64,000 nucleotides of DNA from Enterobacteriaceae bacterium LSJC7 (GCA_000302695.1 AMFN01000021.1:1-64000); one strand, 5' to 3'; shown: positions 46,267-56,529, counted from the stretch's first letter. Numbers and translations: made by a program. The notes: generated by a model from the letters alone, not told the origin.

Positions 46267-48564
46267 ATGACGAATCGTATTCAACGTTTGAAAGCCGCGC
46301 TTTTTGCAAAGCCACGTGAAATATCACTGGAACGGGCCTTGCTCTACACCGAAAGCCACCGCAGGACCGAAGGAGAACCTGTTATTCTGCGCCGGGCAAA
46401 GGCCACCGCCTGGATACTGGATAACGTGCAAATTTCGATTCGTGACGATGAACTGATTGCCGGGAACCGCACCATTAAACCCAGGGCCGGGATTATGTCG
46501 CCGGAAATGGATCCTTACTGGCTGCTCAACGAGCTGGATGCCTTTCCCACCCGCCCTCAGGATCGCTTCACCATCAGTGAAGAAGATAAGCGGATTTATC
46601 GCCAAACGCTGTTTCCTTACTGGGAAACACGCTCCATGAAAGATTTCATTAATGCGCAGATGACGCAGGAAGTTAAAGAGGCTGTCGGTACGCAGATATT
46701 TAGCGTTAACCAGACCGATAAAGGCCAGGGGCATATCATCATAGATTATCCCCGCTTACTGAATAACGGCCTGGCGGCGCTGATTGATGATATTAACCAC
46801 AAGTTAAGTGAAAGCCCGGAGAATACGTTTTTCCAGGCGGTGCTTATTCTGCTGCAAGCCTCGCAGCGCCATATTCTGCGCTATGCGGAGCTGGCAGGAG
46901 ACATGGCCGCACACTGCCCGGATGAAACGCGCCGCAAAGAGCTTGAGATGATTGCCACCATTTCTCGCCACAACGCCACACAACGGCCGCAGGATTTTTG
47001 GCAGGCCTGCCAGTTGTTCTGGTACATGAACATCATTCTCCAGTATGAGTCCAACGCCAGTTCGCTTTCTCTTGGCCGCTTTGACCAGTATATGCTGGCG
47101 TTTTATCAGGCGTCGCTCAATCAGGGGCAGGATCCTGCTTTCCTGCGTGAGTTGCTGGAATCTTTATGGGTGAAGTGCAATGACATTGTGCTGCTGCGTT
47201 CTACCAGTAGCGCCCGCTATTTTGCCGGCTTCCCGACGGGGTACACGGCCCTTCTGGGTGGGCTTAGCGAAACCGGACGTAGTGCGGTAAACGTACTCTC
47301 ATTTCTGGCGCTGGATGCTTACCAGACAGTGCAGTTGCCACAACCCAATCTTGGGGTGCGCATTAATGACCTGATAGACCGCCCGTTCCTGCGTAAAACC
47401 GCAGAAACTATTCGCCTTGGAACCGGTATTCCCCAGATATTCAACGATGAAGTGGTGGTGCCTGCCTTCCTTAATCGCGGCGTTTCGCTTGAAGATGCGC
47501 GCGACTACGCGGTGGTTGGCTGCGTGGAGTTGTCTATCCCTGGCCGGACCTATGGGCTGCACGATATTGCGATGTTTAACCTGCTTAAAGTGATGGAAAT
47601 TGTCCTGCATGAAAATGAAGGCAATAGCACGCTAAGTTGGGAGGGGCTGCTTGATCAAATCCGCAGCACAATCCGTTACTACATTCGCCTGATGGTGGAA
47701 GGAAGCAATATCTGCGATATCGGCCATCGCGACTGGGCGCCGGTGCCGCTGCTCTCATCTTTCGTTGACGACTGTATCCTGCAGGGTAAGGACATTACCG
47801 CCGGAGGAGCCCGCTATAACTTTTCTGGCGTGCAGGGAATTGGGATTGCAAATTTAAGCGATTCTCTCCATGCGCTGCGGGGAATGGTTTTTGAGCAAAA
47901 ACGCATGAGCTTTGATGAGCTGCTCGCGGTACTTAAAGCCAATTTCGCCACGCCTGAGGGTAGAGAAGTCCGTGCGCGCCTGATAAATCGCTTTGAGAAA
48001 TACGGCAACGACATTGATGAGGTGGATGATATCAGCGCTGGGCTTCTGCGGTTTTACTGCAAAGAGGTGGAGGCGTACAGCAACCCGCGCGGTGGCCAGT
48101 TTACCCCAGGCTCTTATACCGTATCGGCCCATGTGCCGCTTGGCTCGGTGGTGGGTGCCACACCGGATGGGCGTTTTGCCGGAGAGCAGCTTGCCGACGG
48201 CGGGCTGTCGCCCATGCTTGGGCAGGATGAACAGGGACCGACTGCGGTGCTTAAGTCCGTCAGCAAGCTCGACAATCACCTGCTATCTAACGGCACGCTG
48301 TTGAATGTGAAATTTACGCCAGCCACGCTTGAAGGCGAGAATGGCCTGAACAAGCTGGTGGATTTTCTACACGCTTTCACTCGCCTGAAGCTTCAGCATA
48401 TTCAGTTCAACGTGGTGAATGCTGAAACCTTACGTGAAGCACAGTCACGTCCTCAGGATTTTGCCGGTCTTGTGGTACGCGTTGCCGGTTACAGCGCCTT
48501 CTTTGTTGAGTTGTCAAAGGAGATCCAGGATGACATCATCCGGCGCACCGCACATCAGTTGTGA
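46267..48564 (+). CDS. pflD: Glycyl radical enzyme PflD
   Basis: A 765-residue glycyl radical enzyme; same length as E. coli PflD. The radical glycine is G741 in VRVAGYSAFFVEL. The thiyl cysteine is C419 in VVGCVELS, followed two residues on by Glu421. Pyruvate formate-lyases have adjacent Cys-Cys; a single Cys with G-C-V-E is the pattern of glycerol/diol dehydratase- and C-N lyase-type members. The name formate acetyltransferase 2 is therefore probably wrong. The ATG at 46267 aligns with E. coli and has GGGAG upstream. Activated by the adjacent PflC, and only without oxygen. Confidence 0.93.
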   Translation: MTNRIQRLKAALFAKPREISLERALLYTESHRRTEGEPVILRRAKATAWILDNVQISIRDDELIAGNRTIKPRAGIMSPEMDPYWLLNELDAFPTRPQDRFTISEEDKRIYRQTLFPYWETRSMKDFINAQMTQEVKEAVGTQIFSVNQTDKGQGHIIIDYPRLLNNGLAALIDDINHKLSESPENTFFQAVLILLQASQRHILRYAELAGDMAAHCPDETRRKELEMIATISRHNATQRPQDFWQACQLFWYMNIILQYESNASSLSLGRFDQYMLAFYQASLNQGQDPAFLRELLESLWVKCNDIVLLRSTSSARYFAGFPTGYTALLGGLSETGRSAVNVLSFLALDAYQTVQLPQPNLGVRINDLIDRPFLRKTAETIRLGTGIPQIFNDEVVVPAFLNRGVSLEDARDYAVVGCVELSIPGRTYGLHDIAMFNLLKVMEIVLHENEGNSTLSWEGLLDQIRSTIRYYIRLMVEGSNICDIGHRDWAPVPLLSSFVDDCILQGKDITAGGARYNFSGVQGIGIANLSDSLHALRGMVFEQKRMSFDELLAVLKANFATPEGREVRARLINRFEKYGNDIDEVDDISAGLLRFYCKEVEAYSNPRGGQFTPGSYTVSAHVPLGSVVGATPDGRFAGEQLADGGLSPMLGQDEQGPTAVLKSVSKLDNHLLSNGTLLNVKFTPATLEGENGLNKLVDFLHAFTRLKLQHIQFNVVNAETLREAQSRPQDFAGLVVRVAGYSAFFVELSKEIQDDIIRRTAHQL

Positions 48565-49405
48565 GGTGATTGACTCGCGCGCCACGACGGCGCGCATTTT
48601 CAACATCCAGCGTTATTCCCTGAACGACGGGCAGGGAATACGTACCGTCGTTTTTTTCAAAGGCTGCCCGCACACCTGCCCCTGGTGCGCTAACCCGGAG
48701 TCGGTTTCTCCTAAAATTGAAACCGTGCGCCGGGAAAGCAAATGCCTGCACTGTGACACCTGCCGGATGGACGTGACCGAGTGTCCATCCGGTGCGTGGG
48801 AGCATATTGGCCGCGATGTTACGCTCACAGACCTGGTGCAGGAGGTTTTAAAGGATGATGTTTTCTTTCGCGTATCGGGCGGTGGCGTGACGCTTTCGGG
48901 CGGTGAAGTGCTCATGCAGGCCGAATTTGCCGCCCGTTTTTTGCGTAGTCTGCGCCAGTATGGTGTGACAACGGCGATAGAAACGGCGGGCGATGCCTCC
49001 TGGACACGGCTGATGCCGCTTGCCAGCGAGTGTGATGAGGTGTTGTTTGATTTAAAAATTATGGATACGCAGCGTGCGCAACATATTCTGAGAATAAATC
49101 AGCCACGGGTGCTGGATAATTTCAGGCGCCTGGTGGCACATAAAATAGCCGTCACTCCCCGCGTGCCGCTTATCCCTGGCTACACGATGGACCCGGAGAA
49201 TTTCACTGCTATTCTCACGTTTCTCTCCTCACTGCCTGTTCGGCATATTCACCTGCTGCCTTACCACGAATACGGTGCGCCAAAATATGCCCTTACGAAG
49301 CGTAGCTGGAAGATGGGTAACGTGAGGTCGCTGGAGGCGGCTGATATTGAACCCTTTCGCGCTCTGGCGTGTGACGCCGGGTTTCAGGTGACGATCGGCG
49401 GATAA
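48530..49405 (+). CDS. pflC: Glycyl radical enzyme activating protein PflC
   Basis: A 291-residue radical SAM activase for PflD. The Cx3Cx2C cluster site is GCPHTCPWCAN, preceded by SLNDGQGIRTVVFFKGC. An insert with CLHCDTC and ECPSGAW can bind further iron-sulfur clusters, as in activases of non-PFL glycyl radical enzymes; the E. coli pyruvate formate-lyase activase lacks this insert. SGGEVLMQ and DLKIMD are conserved. The ATG at 48530 lies within the pflD end (35-bp overlap) with AAAGGAG 7 bp upstream. Confidence 0.93.
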   Translation: MTSSGAPHISCEVIDSRATTARIFNIQRYSLNDGQGIRTVVFFKGCPHTCPWCANPESVSPKIETVRRESKCLHCDTCRMDVTECPSGAWEHIGRDVTLTDLVQEVLKDDVFFRVSGGGVTLSGGEVLMQAEFAARFLRSLRQYGVTTAIETAGDASWTRLMPLASECDEVLFDLKIMDTQRAQHILRINQPRVLDNFRRLVAHKIAVTPRVPLIPGYTMDPENFTAILTFLSSLPVRHIHLLPYHEYGAPKYALTKRSWKMGNVRSLEAADIEPFRALACDAGFQVTIGG

Positions 49406-49421
49406 CGTTCTGGAGGCCATC

Positions 49422-49760
49422 ATGATTCATTTAGTTGCGGTAACCGCCTGCGTGAGCGGTGTTGCACATACTTATATGGCAGCGGAGCGTCTTGAGAAGC
49501 TCTGTCATCATGAAAAATGGAGTGTGAAAATAGAAACGCAGGGAGCACTCGGGGCAGAAAACGTGCTGTCGCAAGCTGACATTGCCGGTGCTGATGTGGC
49601 GTTGCTGATAACTGACATTGAAATTAACGGCGTTGAGCGTTTTTCTGAGATTCGTACCGTCAAGAGCAGCATCCGCCTGTTTCTGCTTGAGCCACAAAAA
49701 GTGCTCGATGAAGTGCGCTACATAATGGAAAAGCCGGTGGTACATATCTCCATGCGCTAA
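49422..49760 (+). CDS. frwD: Second fructose-like PTS component IIB (FrwD)
   Basis: A 112-residue IIB unit, paralogous to FrwB. Cys10 is in AVTACVSGVAHTYMAAE, with the same phosphocysteine loop but Val for Pro after it. TGGAGG lies 7 bp before the ATG. It is last in frwC-frwB-pflD-pflC-frwD and ends 1 bp before the stop of the convergent yijO. Whether it serves FrwC or acts in regulation is not known. Confidence 0.93.
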   Translation: MIHLVAVTACVSGVAHTYMAAERLEKLCHHEKWSVKIETQGALGAENVLSQADIAGADVALLITDIEINGVERFSEIRTVKSSIRLFLLEPQKVLDEVRYIMEKPVVHISMR

Positions 49761-49761
49761 C

Positions 49762-50616
49762 TTAGCCTTCGTTTATCCGCTGGCTATGGTACTGGCGGCG
49801 GTACTCAGAAGGTGTTCTGGCCGTGGCTTTGCGAAAAACACGGCAAAAATAGTTGCTGTCCAGAAAACCACATTGCACAGAAATTTCTTTTATCTTCAGG
49901 TTGTATCTCTTGAGCAGCTCTTTGGCATGTTCCAGCCGCACGTAGATCAGGTATTCGTTAAACCCCACTTTTCCGGTTTTCTGAAACAAGTGGGAAAGAT
50001 AGTTCGGGGAGATATAAAAGGCAGAGGCAACAGACTCTCGTGTCAGGGCGTGGTGGTGGTTTTTTTCGATAAAGTCACGGATAGCGTCGAACAGCGCTTT
50101 GCTCCGGGAGCCAGTGTGCATACGCGTCTGAAGCAGGTCAATGCAATGGCTCAGTAGCGCACTGACAATATATTGTGCCGTTTTCTGCTTGTCGGACTGT
50201 TCGGCAATCTCGTTGAGCGCTTGCAACAGATACGATCCCACTCGCGGTCCCCGGCGTGGGACGGCAAACCTGGCATTTGAAATCAGCACCTTACCGTCCC
50301 AGGTTTGAGTGCTAAAGCCAATCTGTTGCTTGCCAAACAAAATACTGAGCGTTTTGGCCGGCTTCCCCCATTCGGGCATATTCCAGCCGTCAGCAGCCAC
50401 AAACAGCACGTCGAACTTTTTCAGCACATCGCCAGGTGATGCCAGACTGTGTTCCTGTACTTCTCCTTCCAGCACCAGCTCCAGGCGCGGAAACCCCACC
50501 TGAAACGCAAGTGCAGGCGCGTCGGCCGTCAGTGACGGAAAATGCACCTGTCCGATATGTTCAGTAACGCCGGTGATATCCTCACGCAAAGCACTTGCTT
50601 CATCAGCTGCCAGCAT
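49762..50616 (-). CDS. yijO: AraC-family regulator YijO
   Basis: A 284-residue regulator with an N-terminal cupin-like sensing part and a C-terminal double helix-turn-helix (about 180-280: RESVASAFYISPNYLSHLFQ, then ISVQCGFLDSNYFCRVFRKATARTPSEYRRQ). AAGGAG precedes the ATG at 50616. Its place at the end of the frw/pfl block, convergent with frwD, suggests that it controls the block. The ligand is unknown. Confidence 0.9.
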   Translation of the reverse strand: MLAADEASALREDITGVTEHIGQVHFPSLTADAPALAFQVGFPRLELVLEGEVQEHSLASPGDVLKKFDVLFVAADGWNMPEWGKPAKTLSILFGKQQIGFSTQTWDGKVLISNARFAVPRRGPRVGSYLLQALNEIAEQSDKQKTAQYIVSALLSHCIDLLQTRMHTGSRSKALFDAIRDFIEKNHHHALTRESVASAFYISPNYLSHLFQKTGKVGFNEYLIYVRLEHAKELLKRYNLKIKEISVQCGFLDSNYFCRVFRKATARTPSEYRRQYHSQRINEG

Positions 50617-50661
50617 CCCATTCTCCTTGTGAGTAGATGACAGGGACAGGTGCTGAGTCCC

Positions 50662-52026
50662 TTATTTCCCGATACAAAAACTTGAGAAGATACGCCCCAG
50701 CAGGTCGTCAGAGGTAAATTCACCGGTGATTTCACTTAAGTGCTGTTGCGCAAGGCGTAACTCTTCGGCCAGCAGCTCACCGGCGCGCGCGCCGAGCAGC
50801 TGCTCTTTACCCTGCTGAAGATGGGTTGCTGCCTGCTCCAGCGCCTGCAGGTGGCGGCGGCGGGCGAGAAAACCGCCTTCCATGCTGGTGTCAAAGCCCA
50901 TGCAGCTTTTGAGATGCTCGCGCAGTGCATCAATGCCATCACCATTGCGTGCCGACAGGCGAATCAGTGAGTGGTTATTTACTTCGCTCAATCCCGGCGT
51001 TTCACCGGTGATGTCTGCCTTGTTGCGCACTACTGTTACCGGCAGGCGGGCCGGTAAGCGGGCCATAAAATCAGGCCATATCTGCGCCGGGTCGGTAGCG
51101 TCGGTGGTGGTGCCGTCAACCATAAACAATACGCGATCGGCCTGCTCAATTTCCTGCCAGGCGCGCTCAATCCCGATGCGCTCCACTTCGTCGCTGGCTG
51201 TACGCAGCCCCGCGGTATCAATAATGTGCAGCGGCATACCGTCAATATGCACCTGCTCGCGCAGCACGTCGCGCGTGGTGCCTGCAATATCGGTCACAAT
51301 CGCCGCCTCACGTCCTGCCAGCGCGTTCAACAGGCTGGATTTACCGGCGTTGGGCCGCCCGGCAATCACCACCTTCATGCCTTCACGCAGCAGGCTGCCC
51401 TGGTGCGCCTCGGCACGCACGGCATCGAGGCTGGTAATGACGCTATTCAGCTGGGCTTCAATTTTGCCGTCAGACAGGAAGTCGATTTCCTCATCCGGGA
51501 AGTCGATTGCCGCTTCAACAAAGATGCGCAGGTGAGTGAGCGCTTCCACAAGCGTGTTCACGCGGGTGGAAAACGCGCCCTGAAGCGAGTTCATGGCCGA
51601 ACGCGCCGCCTGCTCTGAACTGGCGTCAATCAAATCGGCAATGGCTTCTGCCTGCGCCAGGTCCAGTTTGTCGTTAAGAAAAGCACGCTCAGAGAACTCA
51701 CCGGGGCGAGCAATGCGCACGCCTGGCAGAGTCAGAATGCTTCTGAGCAGCATATCGAGGATCACCGGCCCGCCGTGGCCCTGCAATTCCAGCACGTCTT
51801 CGCCGGTAAAGGAGTGTGGGCCAGGAAACCAGAGCGCAATACCCTGGTCCAGCACGCTGGCGCTGGCATCATAAAACGCCAGATAGTCGGCGTGGCGTGG
51901 TTTTGGCAGTTTACCCAGCACCGCCTGCGCAACGTCACGCGCCCGGCTGCCGGAGATGCGCAGGATACCCACGCCGCCGCGTCCGGGAGGCGTGGCCTGG
52001 GCGATGATGGTGTCGCTATGGCTCAT
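50662..52026 (-). CDS. mnmE: tRNA modification GTPase MnmE
   Basis: A 454-residue GTPase and folate-binding protein that works with MnmG on U34 of tRNA; same length as E. coli. An N-terminal tetrahydrofolate-binding domain (1-120) precedes a helical domain interrupted by a Ras-like G domain (P-loop [10 protein letters not shown] near 223, DTAG, NKAD). The C-terminal CIGK gives the catalytic-site Cys451. Its partner gene lies beside oriC, about 34 kb away. Confidence 0.97.
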   Translation of the reverse strand: MSHSDTIIAQATPPGRGGVGILRISGSRARDVAQAVLGKLPKPRHADYLAFYDASASVLDQGIALWFPGPHSFTGEDVLELQGHGGPVILDMLLRSILTLPGVRIARPGEFSERAFLNDKLDLAQAEAIADLIDASSEQAARSAMNSLQGAFSTRVNTLVEALTHLRIFVEAAIDFPDEEIDFLSDGKIEAQLNSVITSLDAVRAEAHQGSLLREGMKVVIAGRPNAGKSSLLNALAGREAAIVTDIAGTTRDVLREQVHIDGMPLHIIDTAGLRTASDEVERIGIERAWQEIEQADRVLFMVDGTTTDATDPAQIWPDFMARLPARLPVTVVRNKADITGETPGLSEVNNHSLIRLSARNGDGIDALREHLKSCMGFDTSMEGGFLARRRHLQALEQAATHLQQGKEQLLGARAGELLAEELRLAQQHLSEITGEFTSDDLLGRIFSSFCIGK

Positions 52027-52088
52027 AAACGTTCTCGATTGTGATACTCAAAAAGTGGCCTGTACTGCTACAGCATACAGCGCGGCAA

Positions 52089-52116
52089 TAAAAAAGGCGG
52101 TCATGCGACCGCCTTT
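52089..52116 (-). terminator. Terminator of the rpmH-yidC transcript
   Basis: On the minus strand AAAGGCGGTC-GCAT-GACCGCCTTT is a 10-bp stem followed by TTTATT. It lies between yidC and mnmE, so mnmE probably has its own promoter or depends on readthrough. Confidence 0.85.
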
Positions 52117-52142
52117 GTTTAACTCTGGTCCTGCTTACGCTA

Positions 52143-53783
52143 TCAGGATTTCTTCTCGCGGCTATGCAGGCCGCGTTTTTCCAGACCGCGGTAGATAAGC
52201 TGCTGTTGCAGGATGGTCACCAGGTTACTGACGATATAGTACAGCACCAGACCTGACGGGAACCACAGGAAGAAGACCGTAAAGATGACCGGCATCCAGG
52301 TCATTATCTTCTGCTGCATCGGGTCGGTTACTGTGGTCGGTGACATCTTCTGAATGAAGAACATCGTCACGCCCATCAGAATTGGCAGGATATAGTACGG
52401 GTCCTGCGCAGACAGGTCATGGATCCACAGGGCGAACGGCGCGTGGCGCAGTTCAACGGAACCCATCAGCATGTAATACAGCGCCAGGAAGATAGGCATC
52501 TGAATCAGCAGCGGGAAGCAGCCACCCAGCGGGTTAACCTTTTCTGACTTGTACAGCGCCATCATTTCCTGGCTGATACGCTGCTTGTCGTCACCCAGAC
52601 GCTCGCGCATAGCCTGAATCTTTGGCTGCAACATACGCATCTTCGCCATGGAGGTGTACTGCGCTTTGGTCAGCGGGTACATGATGCCACGTACGATAAA
52701 GGTGATGATGATAATCGCAAAGCCCCAGTTGCCAACAAAACCGTGGATCCACTTCAGCAGCTTAAACAGCGGCTGAGAGATAAACCACAGCCAGCCGTAG
52801 TCAACGGTCAGGTCGAGATGCGGCGCAACGGCTGCCATCTTGTCCTGAATCTCCGGGCCGACCCACAGGGTGCTGTTAAGCTGACCGGTCTGGCCAGGCT
52901 GTACTAACGTTGGTGCAGATTTATAGCCTGCTGCCGCAACGCCGTTACCCAGGTTGGTGGTATAGAAGTTATTCGTGCCGTCGTTACGCGGTACCCAGGC
53001 GGTGGCGAAGTACTGTTGCAGCATGGCTACCCAGCCGTTCTGCGAGTTCGCATTCAGGTTGTCGTTATCGGCAATGTTGTCGAACTTAACCTTGCTGTAC
53101 TTCTCGCTGGACGTGGAATACGCCGCGCCGCGGAAAGTGTGCAGCGCAAAGTTACTGCTACCGGTATCGCGCGCTTTCGGCAGGTTGATGGTCTGCTTTA
53201 ACTGGCCAAAGGTGCTCAGTTCCAGCGGTTTTTCACCTGCGTTTTTCACGTTGTAACCCACATTCACCGCGTATTCACCGCGTTTGAAGGTGAAGGACTT
53301 GGTGAAAGCGTTGCCTGCCGAGTCGGTGTACGTCATCGGGATAACCAGCTCATTCTGACCGTCGGCCAGGGTGAAGCTGTCTTTATCCACGTTATACAGC
53401 GGACGCGGACCGTTAGCCGGGTTATCCGGGCCGTCGCGACCGGTCAGGCCGCTCTGTGCCTGGTAGAGGAAGTCTGGAGTGGTTTCCAGCAGCTGGAAAG
53501 GCTCGTTGCTGCCAAGCTCCTTCGGATAGGTCAGAAGCAGCGCCTGCTCAACGTCACCACCACGGGTGTTAATCGTCAGCTCCAGAACGTCTGTCTTAAC
53601 CTTAATCAGTTTTCCCTGGCCACTGGCCGGCACGCCCTGGTCTGCGGCGCTACCCGCTGCGGTCGGTGTCTGTGTGGTCTGCTGGGCCTGCGGTTGCGGG
53701 GCTTTATCCTGCTCCCAGGCTTGCCAGATCATAAAAGACACGAACAACAAAGCGATGATGAGGAGATTGCGTTGCGAATCCAT
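52143..53783 (-). CDS. yidC: Membrane protein insertase YidC
   Basis: A 546-residue inner-membrane insertase that places proteins such as subunit c of ATP synthase, alone or with SecYEG. First membrane helix at about 7-22 ([14 protein letters not shown]), a large periplasmic beta domain (about 60-330), then five helices (from [21 protein letters not shown]). E. coli is two residues longer. Starts 2 bp after the yidD stop. Confidence 0.97.
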   Translation of the reverse strand: MDSQRNLLIIALLFVSFMIWQAWEQDKAPQPQAQQTTQTPTAAGSAADQGVPASGQGKLIKVKTDVLELTINTRGGDVEQALLLTYPKELGSNEPFQLLETTPDFLYQAQSGLTGRDGPDNPANGPRPLYNVDKDSFTLADGQNELVIPMTYTDSAGNAFTKSFTFKRGEYAVNVGYNVKNAGEKPLELSTFGQLKQTINLPKARDTGSSNFALHTFRGAAYSTSSEKYSKVKFDNIADNDNLNANSQNGWVAMLQQYFATAWVPRNDGTNNFYTTNLGNGVAAAGYKSAPTLVQPGQTGQLNSTLWVGPEIQDKMAAVAPHLDLTVDYGWLWFISQPLFKLLKWIHGFVGNWGFAIIIITFIVRGIMYPLTKAQYTSMAKMRMLQPKIQAMRERLGDDKQRISQEMMALYKSEKVNPLGGCFPLLIQMPIFLALYYMLMGSVELRHAPFALWIHDLSAQDPYYILPILMGVTMFFIQKMSPTTVTDPMQQKIMTWMPVIFTVFFLWFPSGLVLYYIVSNLVTILQQQLIYRGLEKRGLHSREKKS

Positions 53784-53785
53784 CG

Positions 53786-54043
53786 TTAGTGTTCTCTGGT
53801 ATCAAAGGGTCCAGGCGGGACGGGATCGTCACCACCAGGGTTCAAAGGGTGGCATTTTAATACGCGTTTTATCGTCAACCAACTGCCTTTTATCATCCCA
53901 AACCTGCGCAATGCCTCAACGGAGTACTGCGAGCAGGTAGGGTGAAAACGGCAATGCGGCCCGAGAAGCGGACTAATCAGGCGCTGATAAACCCGAATGA
54001 GGGCTATCAGGATTCGCGAGCCAGGCGACAATGGCGGCGCCAT
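53786..54043 (-). CDS. yidD: Membrane protein insertion efficiency factor YidD
   Basis: An 85-residue small protein with the family signature [22 protein letters not shown] near residue 20 and [12 protein letters not shown] near the end. It aids YidC-dependent insertion. Its start lies inside the rnpA end (37-bp overlap), the usual enteric arrangement. Confidence 0.95.
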   Translation of the reverse strand: MAPPLSPGSRILIALIRVYQRLISPLLGPHCRFHPTCSQYSVEALRRFGMIKGSWLTIKRVLKCHPLNPGGDDPVPPGPFDTREH

Positions 54044-54366
54044 AATTTTTCCAGTACTTCCGACAGTGCCCGGTTATCGAGTTCGGCAACACCTTTTTTC
54101 GCCACAATGACAAAATCCATCGACGGCAGCTCATGCTGACGCAGACGAAAGCTTTCACGCGCCAGACGTTTAATCCGGTTGCGTTCATGTGCACGTTTGA
54201 CATTTTTCTTGGCGACGGTGAGACCGATGCGGGGATGCCCCAGCGAATTCAGGCGGCCGAGAATGGTGATTTGCGGCGAGCCAGCCCGTTGTGGCTGCTG
54301 GAAGACGAAGGTGAAGTGACCGGGAGTTAGCAAACGTAACTCCCTGGGAAAAGCGAGCTTAACCAC
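54007..54366 (-). CDS. rnpA: Ribonuclease P protein component
   Basis: A 119-residue basic protein that assists RNase P RNA in cutting tRNA leaders; same length as E. coli. The RNR motif [16 protein letters not shown] is the family signature. The GTG start at 54366 matches E. coli. It lies 12 bp after rpmH; the two are made from one message. Confidence 0.97.
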   Translation of the reverse strand: MVKLAFPRELRLLTPGHFTFVFQQPQRAGSPQITILGRLNSLGHPRIGLTVAKKNVKRAHERNRIKRLARESFRLRQHELPSMDFVIVAKKGVAELDNRALSEVLEKLWRRHCRLARES

Positions 54367-54378
54367 GAGGGTTAGCTA

Positions 54379-54531
<153 letters not shown>

Positions 54532-54620
54532 CTAAACTATTAAATTACACAGACTTTTGCGTATGCCCGGCTGGTTAGTGAGCAACCCACGCGGAAGTCG
54601 TGGCTGATAAAAGAGGCCGG

Positions 54621-54649
54621 ATTGTAATAATTGTACACTCCGGAGTCAA
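54621..54649 (-). promoter_or_regulatory. rpmH promoter
   Basis: Minus strand: -35 TTGACT (54644-54649), 17-bp spacer, -10 TACAAT (54621-54626), about 100 bp before rpmH. This is a near-consensus promoter, fitting a ribosomal protein gene. Confidence 0.8.
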
Positions 54650-54895
54650 TTCACTTTCCTTATATCCCCGCGCTTTTTGACACCCACCTGCTCATGATAT
54701 GAACAGATGAAGACAAGGCAACACGCACCGGGTGAAGGATTATACGGGGAAGCGCATAAAGCGCAAGGATCGCCCAGGATCTTATTGAGATCCTGTGACG
54801 GCTACCGGGCAGCACTATTGTATTTTCTAATACAGGAGGAAATCCTGCCGCGCTCATGCCAGGATCGATTACACTTAAGCCGCCAGGTCGTGCCC
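54650..54895. other. Remainder of the rpmH-dnaA gap
   Basis: Part of the 605-bp gap between rpmH and dnaA, a gap of the size seen in E. coli. It contains several GATC sites but no gene with a ribosome site. Minor rpmH promoters may lie here, but I cannot place them. Confidence 0.5.
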
Positions 54896-54958
54896 TGTGG
54901 ATAAATTGGCAAGAATCTGTGAGAAACAGAAGATCTCCGGCGCGCTTTCGGCTATGAT
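54896..54958 (+). promoter_or_regulatory. dnaA promoter region with DnaA box
   Basis: A perfect DnaA box (TTATCCACA, minus strand) lies at 54896-54904. A -10 TATGAT at 54953-54958 follows, preceding GATCTGCGGCCCCGATCG, which strongly resembles E. coli dnaA P2. Autoregulation by DnaA and control through GATC methylation are inferred by analogy. Confidence 0.75.
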
Positions 54959-55124
54959 CTGCGGCCCCGATCGCGATCCTCCTCAGTTGGCAGGATGTGG
55001 GGAAACCGCAAATAGCGGTTCGCACGCTACCCGAACCGGGTTTATGTCGGCGTGTGTCAACAATCATGAACTAAACGTACCCGTTTTCATTATTTGATCG
55101 ACTTTGTTCGAGTGGAGTCCGCCC

Positions 55125-56525
55125 GTGTCACTTTCGCTATGGCAACAGTGTCTTGCCCGATTGCAGGATGAGTTACCCGCCACTGAGTTCAGCATGTGGA
55201 TACGCCCTCTGCAGGCGGAACTGAGCGATAACACGCTGGCTCTGTATGCACCCAACCGGTTTGTTCTGGATTGGGTCAGAGATAAATACCTCAACAATAT
55301 CAACGGTCTACTTAACGATTTTTGCGGCTCTGACGCGCCATTGCTGCGCTTTGAAGTCGGCAGCCGCCCGGCAAGCCAGCCGGTCAGGCAGCCTGAAATG
55401 ATGGCCGCTGCGCCGGTTCAGGCTAGCGCTCGTTCTGCTGCCGCCATTCCGGCGCGCCCAAGCTGGGATAACGTGCCGTCCCCGGCCCCGGCAGAACCGG
55501 CCTACCGCTCTAACGTCAATCTTAAGCACACCTTTGATAACTTCGTCGAAGGTAAATCCAACCAGCTGGCGCGCGCAGCCGCACGCCAGGTCGCAGATAA
55601 CCCAGGCGGCGCGTATAACCCGCTGTTCCTGTATGGCGGCACCGGTCTGGGTAAAACGCACCTGTTGCACGCGGTGGGTAACGGCATCATCGCGCGCAAA
55701 CCCAACGCGAAAGTGGTGTACATGCACTCTGAGCGTTTTGTGCAGGACATGGTTAAAGCGCTGCAAAACAACGCCATTGAAGAGTTCAAGCGCTACTACC
55801 GCTCGGTTGATGCTCTGCTTATCGATGACATTCAGTTTTTTGCCAATAAAGAGCGCTCGCAGGAAGAGTTTTTTCATACCTTCAACGCGCTGCTTGAGGG
55901 CAACCAGCAAATCATCCTTACCTCTGACCGCTATCCCAAAGAGATAAACGGCGTAGAAGACCGGCTTAAGTCGCGCTTTGGCTGGGGTCTGACGGTGGCG
56001 ATTGAACCGCCAGAGCTGGAAACCCGCGTCGCGATTCTGATGAAAAAGGCCGATGAAAACGACATCCGTCTGCCAGGCGAAGTGGCATTTTTTATCGCTA
56101 AACGTCTGCGCTCTAACGTGCGTGAGCTGGAAGGCGCACTGAACCGCGTTATCGCTAACGCCAATTTTACCGGCCGTGCCATTACCATTGATTTCGTGCG
56201 TGAAGCGCTGCGCGATCTGCTGGCGCTGCAGGAAAAGCTGGTCACCATCGACAATATTCAGAAGACGGTGGCCGAGTACTACAAGATCAAAGTTGCCGAT
56301 CTGCTGTCCAAGCGGCGCTCCCGCTCGGTAGCCCGCCCGCGCCAGATGGCGATGGCGCTGGCGAAAGAGCTCACCAACCACAGTCTGCCGGAAATTGGCG
56401 ATGCGTTTGGTGGCCGCGACCATACTACGGTGCTGCACGCCTGTCGTAAGATTGAACAGCTGCGTGAAGAAAGCCACGATATTAAAGAAGATTTTTCCAA
56501 TTTAATCAGAACATTATCTTCGTGA
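55125..56525 (+). CDS. dnaA: Chromosomal replication initiator DnaA
   Basis: A 466-residue AAA+ initiator that binds the boxes at oriC. Domain I (1-80) is nearly identical to E. coli. A Pro/Ala-rich linker (about 90-130) is the most divergent part. Domain III has Walker A GGTGLGKT near 171 and Walker [10 protein letters not shown]. Domain IV ends with [15 protein letters not shown]. The GTG start at 55125 has GGAG 7 bp upstream and aligns with E. coli. Confidence 0.98.
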   Translation: MSLSLWQQCLARLQDELPATEFSMWIRPLQAELSDNTLALYAPNRFVLDWVRDKYLNNINGLLNDFCGSDAPLLRFEVGSRPASQPVRQPEMMAAAPVQASARSAAAIPARPSWDNVPSPAPAEPAYRSNVNLKHTFDNFVEGKSNQLARAAARQVADNPGGAYNPLFLYGGTGLGKTHLLHAVGNGIIARKPNAKVVYMHSERFVQDMVKALQNNAIEEFKRYYRSVDALLIDDIQFFANKERSQEEFFHTFNALLEGNQQIILTSDRYPKEINGVEDRLKSRFGWGLTVAIEPPELETRVAILMKKADENDIRLPGEVAFFIAKRLRSNVRELEGALNRVIANANFTGRAITIDFVREALRDLLALQEKLVTIDNIQKTVAEYYKIKVADLLSKRRSRSVARPRQMAMALAKELTNHSLPEIGDAFGGRDHTTVLHACRKIEQLREESHDIKEDFSNLIRTLSS

Positions 56526-56529
56526 CGCT

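Noticed and set aside
54660-55067. 135-codon minus-strand frame in the rpmH-dnaA gap
   Set aside because: Overlaps the DnaA box and dnaA promoter; no ribosome site; low-complexity product.
55308-56477. 389-codon minus-strand frame inside dnaA
   Set aside because: Shadow of a highly conserved gene; no domain, no start signal.
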